Positions 8,105-14,477 of a DNA stretch of 35,910 bases are shown piece by piece. The notes beneath the pieces are model-generated. The model searched no databases. It was given only the letters and a program-made list of their open reading frames with translations, and was not told where the DNA came from. The first letter of the stretch is position 1. The number at the start of each line of letters is the position of its first letter. The stretch is taken from contig JASJAN010000045.1 in NCBI GenBank assembly GCA_030066985.1, positions 1 to 35,910 on the forward strand. The letters run 5' to 3'. Source of the stretch: Desulfobacterales bacterium. GTDB taxonomy: Bacteria; Desulfobacterota; Desulfobacteria; Desulfobacterales; JAHEIW01. The position numbers and the translations under genes are program-made.

Positions 8105-8686
8105 ATGGAACAGCACGGCAATCGTGAGACATACGGTCACAGAATAGATAAAAATGATATTATCATCGGTGTGAGCGACAATTGGTACTCATTCGCACTG
8201 GAAAACCTGGGTGCCCAAAGCTGTTCACCCGAGAATATTATTGGGTCATCCTTGTGGGATCATATTCGCGATCCTGAGACAAGGCACCTGTATGAAATGA
8301 TACTGCAAAAAGTCCGGGAACATCATCAGCAGGCGACTTTTTCATTTCGCTGCGATTCACCGGAACAGCGCCGTTTCCTCAAGCTTACAGTTATTCCACT
8401 GGAAGACGGCTCTGTCGATTTTGAAAGTCAAACAATTAAAACAGAGCTAAGAAAACCCGTTGAGTTGTTGAGATCTGATGTAGAAAGATCAGAGGAGACA
8501 ATAAGAATTTGCAGTATGTGCAAGAAAATAGCGATGTCCAAGACTGATTGGGAGGAGCTCGAATTCGCGGTACAAAAATTGAAATTATTTGAGAAAACCC
8601 GTCTGCCGCAGTTTACGCACGGCATCTGCCAATCATGTTATGATGAAACTACTGCAGAACTCAAAAAGTTGTCCAATTCTAAGTAA
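8105..8686 (+). CDS. PAS-like sensor protein with C-terminal zinc-binding cysteines
   Basis: A 193-residue cytosolic protein. The N-terminal half resembles a PAS domain (IIIGVSDNWYSFALENLGA … IIGSSLWDHIRDPETRHLY). The C-terminal half carries RICSMCKKIAMSKTDWEEL and THGICQSCYDE. This CxxC…HGICxxC module is often found at the C terminus of PAS, GGDEF and response-regulator proteins of deltaproteobacteria, where it probably binds a metal. No output domain is present, so it may act through a partner. The next gene (8754) starts 67 bases downstream and could be that partner. Confidence 0.8.
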   Translation: MEQHGNRETYGHRIDKNDIIIGVSDNWYSFALENLGAQSCSPENIIGSSLWDHIRDPETRHLYEMILQKVREHHQQATFSFRCDSPEQRRFLKLTVIPLEDGSVDFESQTIKTELRKPVELLRSDVERSEETIRICSMCKKIAMSKTDWEELEFAVQKLKLFEKTRLPQFTHGICQSCYDETTAELKKLSNSK

Positions 8687-8753
8687 AAAAATAAGTCTTT
8701 CACTGTTTATATATGAGTTGACATGTTCGCAACTATCCAGAAAGGCAGCACAG

Positions 8754-9098
8754 GTGATTGCCTACCAATATGACAAAGCTAAAAATATAATTGAAGTCTT
8801 TATCGAAGGCACGTTAGGTGCCCAGGATGTTTTGGACTATTTCGATGTCATCATGGAAGACGATACGGTGGGTCCCGGCGCCATTGAGAAAGTACATTTT
8901 GATCAAGTAAGGGATTTTGCATTTACCCATGTTGATGTCATGAAAATGCGCAATAAATATGAACACCTGAAGAGAAAAAAGCAAATCGCTGAAACCAGGT
9001 TTATCGTTTGTAACGACCTCGGCTTTGGTATGGCAAGGACGATGCAAATGATATCTGAAGCCATAGAGCACCCCACTACCATCGAGCGGCTCGACTAA
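8754..9098 (+). CDS. SpoIIAA/STAS-like protein
   Basis: A 114-residue soluble protein beginning at GTG 8754, with AAAGG upstream at 8741–8745. An open frame extends back to 8589, but that part overlaps the PAS gene in another frame and looks non-coding. The pattern IIEVFIEGTLGAQDVLDYFDV … VHFDQVRDFAFTHVDV … FGMARTMQMISEA is like the stand-alone SpoIIAA-like fold and shares the FGxxR…I.E element with the protein at 4536–4976. It may be an antagonist-type partner of the PAS protein, which is inference from adjacency. Confidence 0.65.
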   Translation: MIAYQYDKAKNIIEVFIEGTLGAQDVLDYFDVIMEDDTVGPGAIEKVHFDQVRDFAFTHVDVMKMRNKYEHLKRKKQIAETRFIVCNDLGFGMARTMQMISEAIEHPTTIERLD

Positions 9099-9225
9099 AA
9101 GGCCTCGGTACAACGGAAAAGGACAACTTCCAACCGCTGAGCTGCATTTTGATCAGCAGGCGAAAACCGATGGAAAATTGAAGTCAGAATGCCATTTGGC
9201 CAATACGTTCATCAACGGAGACAAG

Positions 9226-9732
9226 ATGGAAATAGACATTCAGCTAAACAAAGAAGATTGGTTGAAATTTAATCAATTCGTTCAAAAGCGCACGTTGAAA
9301 AAGCTTAAAGGGTTTGTGGATGGGTTCTTTGGAAATCTGGTCATTTGGCTTATCTTGATTTCGCTTTTTGCCATTATATTCTTAACGGTTAAGGTCTGGC
9401 ATTGGCCAACCGCCATATCTGTTGCCACCGTTTTTATCGCAATGATTGGCCTGTTTCTATTGAACATTTATAGAATGCAATCCTCGCTAATGCCGTCCGA
9501 GCGAGGCAGTTTCATCGGTAAACATCATTTTGTTTTTGATGAAAAGGGCATCCATTCAGAAGGAAAAGGATACACCGGTTTTCACAGTTGGGATGTTGTC
9601 CAATCCATTGAACACCACAGCGGTCTGGTCATACTCTTTTTGGATACCGCCTTTGGATATATTTTCCCGGAAGATCAGCTCGAAAACACCGCTGATTTTA
9701 TAGAAAGAATGAATCAGTTCAAGCCATCATAA
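9226..9732 (+). CDS. YcxB-like membrane protein
   Basis: A 168-residue protein. Two membrane helices (LVIWLILISLFAIIFLTV and AISVATVFIAMIGLFLLN) are followed by a C-terminal domain: HHFVFDEKGIHSEGKGYTGFHSWDVVQSIE … TAFGYIFPEDQLE. This layout matches the YcxB-like group, which has a PH-like cytoplasmic domain of unknown role. ATG 9226 is chosen because GGAGA lies 6 bases upstream; an in-frame TTG at 9178 lacks one. A terminator-like hairpin follows. Confidence 0.75.
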   Translation: MEIDIQLNKEDWLKFNQFVQKRTLKKLKGFVDGFFGNLVIWLILISLFAIIFLTVKVWHWPTAISVATVFIAMIGLFLLNIYRMQSSLMPSERGSFIGKHHFVFDEKGIHSEGKGYTGFHSWDVVQSIEHHSGLVILFLDTAFGYIFPEDQLENTADFIERMNQFKPS

Positions 9733-9756
9733 ATTGAAACAAACCATGAGATGCTC

Positions 9757-9780
9757 AAAAACCTGAAGGCTTCGGTTTTA
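9757..9780 (+). terminator. Possible intrinsic terminator
   Basis: AAAAACC-t-GAAG pairs with CTTC-GGTTTT around a one-base loop and one bulge, followed by TTAT. It lies 25 bases after the YcxB-like stop codon. The stem is short and AT-rich, so its strength is doubtful. Confidence 0.4.
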
Positions 9781-9820
9781 TCATCTGCATCGTTTAGCGA
9801 TTCATAGTTTAGTCATCAAT

Positions 9821-10141
9821 ATGATTTATACCTGCAAAGCGTGCGGATTAAGTGGGGGTCGAGGTATTCTCCCGCATACGACCTGTAGTTTGCTGCTAAT
9901 TGTTTATATGAGCATGGCGTTTGTGCCATTAATAGTCATTTTGCGACTGATATTTCCGGAAGGATTGGGGTGGTGGTGGCTGCTGGGCGGCCCGGCGCTT
10001 TTTGCAGCTTCATTGATCATGTCATTTTTTATCGGTTTTTGTGTTGAACTGATCGAGTGGTTGTGGTTTTGCCGTCGAAAATTTTCCATTTGCGGCAAAA
10101 GAAAATGGTCATGGGGCTACACACAGGGTTTTGGTCTTTGA
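9821..10141 (+). CDS. Zinc-finger-like membrane protein
   Basis: A 106-residue protein. The N-terminal MIYTCKACGLSGGRG is a CxxC knuckle. Two membrane helices follow (LLIVYMSMAFVPLIVILRLI and WLLGGPALFAASLIMSFFIG). The C-terminal tail is CRRKFSICGKRKWSWGYTQGFGL. The two cysteine pairs flanking the helices could come together to bind a metal on the cytoplasmic side. Small proteins with this layout and the SWGYTQGFGL ending occur in many bacteria; their function is unknown. The C-terminal pair is C-x6-C rather than the usual CxxC. Confidence 0.65.
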   Translation: MIYTCKACGLSGGRGILPHTTCSLLLIVYMSMAFVPLIVILRLIFPEGLGWWWLLGGPALFAASLIMSFFIGFCVELIEWLWFCRRKFSICGKRKWSWGYTQGFGL

Positions 10142-10226
10142 CAAGACTGAATGAAGTTCAAGCGATAAAAACACAGATAGGCGCTGTTACATTTAACAAC
10201 TCATCAAAAAGAGAGACTAAGAAATA

Positions 10227-10673
10227 ATGAGCTTTGAACATTCTCAAATCAGGCATGGTGTTATAAATGGCGTCCAAGTCATAGTTATTTTGATAGCAGG
10301 TGTATTATTCTATTTTATAGATAAAAAGTTCTACGGCAGAGACATTGGGTATTTGTTTAATACGGGCTTTATTGTGCTTTTACTATTATTCGCAATATAT
10401 TTAATCCAGAAGCTAAAAAGAAGAACAGAATATACACAAACAGTTACAGATGAGATGATCGAGTTTAAGTCAAACGGAGCCACAACACACCAATTTCAAA
10501 AAGATGACATTAGCAAGATTGACATAAAGATCAGAAGACATCCTCGGATAAAATTTTTTATGAAGTCTGGGAAAAAGGTTACAATGCCAGGTTGCTATTT
10601 TTTTAATCCTGATTCACTTTTCAAAGAACTGATGTTGTGCGGATACCCGGTAGTTGATAAGCAATACGATTAA
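10227..10673 (+). CDS. PH-like membrane protein, unknown
   Basis: 148 residues. Two membrane helices (VQVIVILIAGVLFYFID and NTGFIVLLLLFAIYLIQ) precede a basic cytoplasmic domain: TVTDEMIEFKSNG … DDISKIDIKIRRHPRIKFFMKSGKKVTMP. The order of strands resembles the bacterial PH-like domains of the YcxB/YdbT type, but the match is weak. GAGA occurs shortly before the ATG. It sits between two other proteins of similar build. Confidence 0.65.
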   Translation: MSFEHSQIRHGVINGVQVIVILIAGVLFYFIDKKFYGRDIGYLFNTGFIVLLLLFAIYLIQKLKRRTEYTQTVTDEMIEFKSNGATTHQFQKDDISKIDIKIRRHPRIKFFMKSGKKVTMPGCYFFNPDSLFKELMLCGYPVVDKQYD

Positions 10674-10700
10674 TTCAATAAGATAAAATTATTTATATAA

Positions 10701-11309
10701 ATGGTTGAATATACTTTATCAAAACAACTGATGGATCGTATCAAAAGCACGCTTGAGCCTGAAGAGCAAATTGAATGGCTGGGAAAACCAACCCCCAGTT
10801 ATTTTGCTCATGGCGGTATTGGCGCATTGGTATTCGGGATACCATGGACGGCTTTTATTATCTTTTGTTATATTAAAATACTCAGCCATGTAGGATTACA
10901 TCCCGCTTTGCTATATATGCTACTGCCCTTGATTTTTGGATTGCTCATTTTATCAATCCCTATCTGGAATCGCCGCAATTGGACAAAAAACGTATACATC
11001 ATTACCAACAAGAGGGCGATCAGAATTTATCAAGGACGGTCTAACCGCATAATCCAATCTTTTTACCCCAAACATCTTCAGGACATTTACACCAAAGAGC
11101 ATAAAAATGGATTAGGTGACGTCATCATTACGTGCCAGACACTGCGTAACTCCTGGTTTGCTAAGCAATATGAGCCCCTGGGGTTTTTGCTGTTAAAGGA
11201 ACCCAAGGAAATTGAAGACAAATTAAAACAACTCGCCGTAAAAGTGGCCGAATCCAGCCCCGCCTTATCCACCAGGGCACAACCATGGCGCATCAAAAGA
11301 GCATTATAA
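10701..11309 (+). CDS. Bacterial PH-domain membrane protein
   Basis: 202 residues. An N-terminal segment (LEPEEQIEWLGKPTPSYFAHG) is followed by two membrane helices (ALVFGIPWTAFIIFCYI and LLYMLLPLIFGLLILSIPI). A domain with YIITNKRAIRIYQGRSNRIIQSFYPKHL and DVIITCQTLR comes next, the pattern of bPH_2-type domains (VTNxRA…). A polar tail ends the protein. Function unknown. Its stop codon overlaps the ATG of the next small gene (TAATG), so the two are probably coupled. Confidence 0.75.
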   Translation: MVEYTLSKQLMDRIKSTLEPEEQIEWLGKPTPSYFAHGGIGALVFGIPWTAFIIFCYIKILSHVGLHPALLYMLLPLIFGLLILSIPIWNRRNWTKNVYIITNKRAIRIYQGRSNRIIQSFYPKHLQDIYTKEHKNGLGDVIITCQTLRNSWFAKQYEPLGFLLLKEPKEIEDKLKQLAVKVAESSPALSTRAQPWRIKRAL

Positions 11310-11440
11310 TGAAATTGGCTGCAATAATTGTTGTTTGGCTGTCTTTATGTGCCTGCGAACCTTCTTATTGGTTAAGTGGACCTGTCGGAAAAGCGATAAG
11401 AAATGAAGTCCGCGTTGCCCAAAAAACAAGCAAAGCTTAA
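11309..11440 (+). CDS. Tiny lipoprotein (43 residues)
   Basis: A very short gene whose ATG overlaps the preceding stop (TAATG). The product starts MKLAAIIVVWLSLCACEPSY, a typical short lipoprotein signal with a lipobox-like LCAC. Lipidation at Cys16 would leave a 28-residue mature peptide ending AQKTSKA. The overlap with the PH-domain gene and the good signal sequence make it likely to be real despite its size. Function unknown. Confidence 0.6.
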   Translation: MKLAAIIVVWLSLCACEPSYWLSGPVGKAIRNEVRVAQKTSKA

Positions 11441-11443
11441 TAC

Positions 11444-11767
11444 ATGAATACAAAACAAAAATTCTGTATTGCAACGATCGTTATTTTGTTAATTATCAGC
11501 GTACTTTTCGCAGCATTAAACATGTTTTACTTCAGGGCAAACGGTCATCATTTTAAGAATCTAGCAGACCTTGTTTTCGATGAATCCGTCATTTCATGTT
11601 TTGTTCTCAAGAAAAATAATCCAGATATTAGCTCCATCTATAAAAATATAGTGGTCACCAGCCATGTACAGCAAATCGTTTTCATTTTTGTAATCTTTAT
11701 CAATTATATTATCATTTCGATGAGTTTAATCTGGTTACACCGCACGCTTAAGCGTCAGAAAATCTGA
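11444..11767 (+). CDS. Small two-helix membrane protein, unknown
   Basis: 107 residues. One helix lies near the N terminus (FCIATIVILLIISVLFAALNMF) and one near the C terminus (IVFIFVIFINYIIISMSLIWL), so both ends are probably cytoplasmic with a periplasmic loop of about 55 residues. The basic tail is HRTLKRQKI. It begins 3 bases after the tiny lipoprotein stop codon and probably shares its transcript. No family recognised. Confidence 0.6.
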   Translation: MNTKQKFCIATIVILLIISVLFAALNMFYFRANGHHFKNLADLVFDESVISCFVLKKNNPDISSIYKNIVVTSHVQQIVFIFVIFINYIIISMSLIWLHRTLKRQKI

Positions 11768-11890
11768 CCCCACGCTACCTGGCCTACCAATAAACAAATT
11801 TTGGGGTTTGATTCTGAACCCAAAATTGTCTATGCTAAATCACGATCGCTGCTTCCTGATTTGCAGGTATACTAAAAAAAGGAGGGGCCT

Positions 11891-12382
11891 ATGAAGATTA
11901 ACCCGGAGCTGGCTTCGCCCTGCGGCCTGTATTGCGGTGTGTGTGCCATTTATATCGCCCATCGCGATAACAATCAAAAATTTAAGGAACGACTCGTGGC
12001 ACTGTATAAAGGGGGCGTTCCCGGTAAAGGCACCCTGCCGAACAGTGAAAACCTTTCACTTGAAGATATGCAATGCGATGGGTGCATGTCCGATAATCGG
12101 TTTATGCACTGCCAGCAGTGTGAAATCCGTGACTGCACCCAGGAAAAAGGCTACAGCGGGTGTCATCAATGTGATGAATTTCCATGTGAGCATATTGAAA
12201 ATTTTCCGATGATGGTTGGCAAAAAAGTGATTTTAAGAGCCGTTCATTATAGACGCGAAGTCGGTACGGAAAAATGGATCCAGGATGAAGAAGCCCGTTA
12301 TTTTTGCCCGGATTGCGGCAACAAGGTTTTCAGAGGGGCTGTCAAATGTAATCGGTGTAAAAGCATGCTGGACCTGGATTAG
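11891..12382 (+). CDS. DUF3795 cysteine-rich protein
   Basis: A 163-residue cytosolic protein with 15 cysteines. The opening SPCGLYCGVCAIY is the signature of DUF3795. Further pairs are MQCDGCM, HCQQCEIRDC, GCHQCDEFPC and a C-terminal zinc ribbon FCPDCGNK … CNRCKS. The cysteines suggest several zinc or iron–sulfur sites; the biochemical role is not known. A strong GGAGG lies ahead of the ATG. It ends 24 bases before the MerB-like selenoprotein candidate and is probably co-transcribed with it. It starts the GC-richer half of the window. Confidence 0.88.
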   Translation: MKINPELASPCGLYCGVCAIYIAHRDNNQKFKERLVALYKGGVPGKGTLPNSENLSLEDMQCDGCMSDNRFMHCQQCEIRDCTQEKGYSGCHQCDEFPCEHIENFPMMVGKKVILRAVHYRREVGTEKWIQDEEARYFCPDCGNKVFRGAVKCNRCKSMLDLD

Positions 12383-12406
12383 GTTTGCAGTCTCGGAGGG
12401 TAAAAA

Positions 12407-13153
12407 ATGAAAGAGCAAGTGTTATCCGTTACGGAAAACCAGTTTTCGGAAATCCCCAGGGAATCCTGGGCACAGCATGTTCAGCAAAGAGCATCGGAAT
12501 TACCAAAACTGCTCGACTTTATGACCGAAGATCATCATCTGATCCGTTATTTTGTGGTCAGGGAGCTGCCCCGCCTCGCAAAACCCATCCCGCCGGAGCA
12601 CATCGCTGAAAAATGTGACCTGCCATTATCAAAAACGACCGCGATTCTCGATGATCTGGAGAAGAATCTTTTTTTTCTGGTACGAAATGACAAAGGTGAG
12701 GTCCTCTGGGCCTATCCGGTTAGCGCTGACAAAACACCGCATCAACTGACGTTCAGCAGCGGCGAAAAAATTAATGCCGCCTGAGCGGTCGATGCCATTG
12801 CCACGCCCTTCGTGCAGGGGCACCTGCGAAAAAAATCGATCAGCGTAACAATCGATACGGTCTGCGCGCACAGTGATCAAGCGATACAAATCGTGATGGA
12901 CAGCGAAATGAACTACGAGGTCTACCAGGGAAATTGCACGCCTCACATCATCTCCCCCCTGGTGGATTGGGATTCGTTTTCAGCCCCCAATATCATCCCT
13001 GACTTCTGACAGAAATCAGTATTCTTCTGTTCAGAAGAACACGCCAGAGCGCATTTTGCAGCATCTGAACCGGTCAATGGGTTGGTTTTAAGCATCGATC
13101 AGGCGGTTTATTCAATACCGATCATCCAGGCCGCCCTGTTTGCATTTAGCTAA
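12407..13153 (+). CDS. MerB-like (organomercurial lyase family) protein, candidate double selenoprotein
   Basis: Read with TGA at 12782 and 13007 as sense codons, this is a 248-residue protein ending at TAA 13151–13153. GGAGG lies 7 bases before ATG 12407. Residues about 35–105 form a winged-helix-like N-terminal domain (DHHLIRYFVVRELPRL … LPLSKTTAILDDLE) as in MerB. Next come SSGEKINAA-U126-AVDAIATPF, matching the MerB CALD catalytic Cys96/Asp99 (Asp129 here), a TGC Cys at 153 matching Cys117, and NIIPDF-U201-QKSVFFCSEEHA, matching Cys159. MerB cleaves the carbon–mercury bond using these cysteines and Asp. The frame is otherwise intact and each TGA is followed by a SECIS-like hairpin. The alternative is a pseudogene with two nonsense mutations. 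No merA, merR or merT lies nearby, so the substrate may not be organomercury. Confidence 0.8.
12785..12828 (+). promoter_or_regulatory. Candidate bacterial SECIS for the first TGA
   Basis: Downstream of TGA 12782–12784, GCAGG (12814–12818) pairs with CCTGC (12823–12827) around the loop GGCA. A weaker alternative is GTGC/GCAC. The loop G lies about 34 bases after the TGA, near the upper limit of the range usually allowed for bacterial SECIS elements, with G in the first loop positions as expected. Confidence 0.5.
13010..13039 (+). promoter_or_regulatory. Candidate bacterial SECIS for the second TGA
   Basis: A perfect 7-bp stem TTCTTCT (13022–13028)/AGAAGAA (13033–13039) closes a GTTC loop. 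The loop G is 20 bases after TGA 13007–13009 and is followed by T, as in the GU of the E. coli formate dehydrogenase SECIS. It lies wholly inside coding sequence, as bacterial SECIS elements do. Confidence 0.6.
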
Positions 13154-13237
13154 TCCCTATGGCAACATTAGCCATGGTATACAGAAAAGATGCGCATCCG
13201 GAAGGCATCATTAGCGAGGTATTTGGTTTAATCTGAA

Positions 13238-13663
13238 ATGTGTTACTTAGTTTACCTGTCGACTGACTTTGAGGGGGATTTATCACAGCACAACTGCGCG
13301 CTCATCCGCTTTGAAAAAAACTTCAGCGACACCGATCCAGCCGTATTGGATCTGCTGGAATATGAAGACCGGTGGTTTGTGGGCTCAAAAGCAGGCTGCA
13401 GCTGCACCTTTCGCCATTTGCTGTCGGTTGAGCTTGGTTTTGGTGAACCGGTTGAATGGTTTCCGGAAGAAGCGGATGAAATCGAGGCCACAAAGCTATT
13501 TTACGATGTGGTTTCTGACCTCATATCTGCCGGGCATAAGGTAGATTGTATCCAAATTTGGAGCGGCACAAAAAAGGACCAGATTAAACGCCTTGCGGTT
13601 GACCTTGACGGTGTTTCAAGGGACTCGTTTCGCTTCTTTGAGAACCATCACTTAATTTTTTAA
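13238..13663 (+). CDS. Conserved-looking soluble protein, unknown
   Basis: A 141-residue protein beginning MCYLVYLSTDFEGDLS. It has a GSKAGCSCTFRH cysteine pair (about residues 53–55), an acidic middle (EWFPEEADEIEA) and an alpha/beta C terminus ending FFENHHLIF. It is soluble, with no signal or helix. The opening resembles hypothetical proteins I associate with proteobacteria, but I cannot name a family. No good ribosome-binding site precedes the ATG. It begins 84 bases after the MerB-like gene. Confidence 0.75.
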   Translation: MCYLVYLSTDFEGDLSQHNCALIRFEKNFSDTDPAVLDLLEYEDRWFVGSKAGCSCTFRHLLSVELGFGEPVEWFPEEADEIEATKLFYDVVSDLISAGHKVDCIQIWSGTKKDQIKRLAVDLDGVSRDSFRFFENHHLIF

Positions 13664-13707
13664 GCAAAGGGTAGAAGCCGCCTAAAGGGTCTGATAGAGA
13701 GGAAAAC

Positions 13708-14460
13708 ATGGCAGAGCATAGTGCGCAAATTAAAGCCTTGATCGAATTGCATCGCGGTCTGGAGCGCCAGGGCCCGGGTGATCCGTCATTTTCAGAACAC
13801 ATCTTATCCCTGCTGCCGGAATTGCCGCCCAAACCCCGCATTGTCGATCTTGGCTGCGGTGCCGGAGCCGGGGCCCTGATTCTGGCCAAATGGTTTAAAA
13901 CCCAGATCATTGCGGTCGATTTTTCAGGCCCTTTTCTGGAAGACCTGAAAGACTTTGCCAAAGCGCAGGGCCTGGATCACCTGATCGAAACCGTTGAGGC
14001 CGATATGGGAAGCCTTGACTGGCGGCTGGCCAGCGTCGATCTGTTGTGGTCGGAAGGCGCCGCCTATAACCTGACATTTGAGGGCGCTTTAAATACCTGG
14101 CGCCCCCTGCTGGCCCCCGGCGGCCTGGCGGTCATCTCGGAAATCAACTGGTTCACCGATCAGATACCGCAGCCGGTCTTAGACTTCTGGCAGGCGGCGT
14201 ACCCGCAAATTGCCAGTGAAAGCGAAAACGCCAAACTGGCACGCCGCAGCGGATTTGAGGTGCAGGGCGTCCATCGCCTGCCCACCCAGGCCTGGTGGAC
14301 ATACTACTACGAACCGCTGAAAGACCGCATGGATGCGCTGCGGCCTGCAGCCGACCCGGTTATGCAGGGGGTCATCTCCGAAACCGAGTCTGAAATCGAA
14401 TTTTTCGAAAAATACAGCGACAGTTACGGCTACTCATTTTATTTGCTGCAAGCTGTTTAG
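13708..14460 (+). CDS. Class I SAM-dependent methyltransferase
   Basis: 250 residues with a Rossmann-type methyltransferase fold. Motif I is RIVDLGCGAGAGALILAK (about residues 44–61). The acidic end of the second strand is IIAVDFSG and motif IV is DLLWSEGAAYNL. The N terminus (IKALIELHRGLERQGPG) is typical of the small-molecule methyltransferase group in deltaproteobacteria; the substrate is not predictable. AGAGAGGA precedes the ATG at 13708. An 18-base gap separates it from the SGNH hydrolase, so they may be one transcript. Confidence 0.9.
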   Translation: MAEHSAQIKALIELHRGLERQGPGDPSFSEHILSLLPELPPKPRIVDLGCGAGAGALILAKWFKTQIIAVDFSGPFLEDLKDFAKAQGLDHLIETVEADMGSLDWRLASVDLLWSEGAAYNLTFEGALNTWRPLLAPGGLAVISEINWFTDQIPQPVLDFWQAAYPQIASESENAKLARRSGFEVQGVHRLPTQAWWTYYYEPLKDRMDALRPAADPVMQGVISETESEIEFFEKYSDSYGYSFYLLQAV

Positions 14461-14477
14461 TCCTTGCGGGATTTGTC

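Noticed and set aside
11765-11881. TGA at the end of the two-helix membrane gene followed by about 37 open codons, a possible further selenocysteine
   Set aside because: The sequence after the TGA is not protein-like, no cysteine motif surrounds it, and no suitable hairpin was seen.
4977-11890. Further attC sites between the small genes after 4.5 kb
   Set aside because: The gaps were inspected for RYYYAAC/GTTRRRY pairs with foldable arms; only isolated partial matches were seen.
12812-13009. Separate small gene starting inside the MerB-like region
   Set aside because: It is in the same frame as the upstream 125-residue part, with MerB homology running through both TGA codons; treated as part of one recoded gene.
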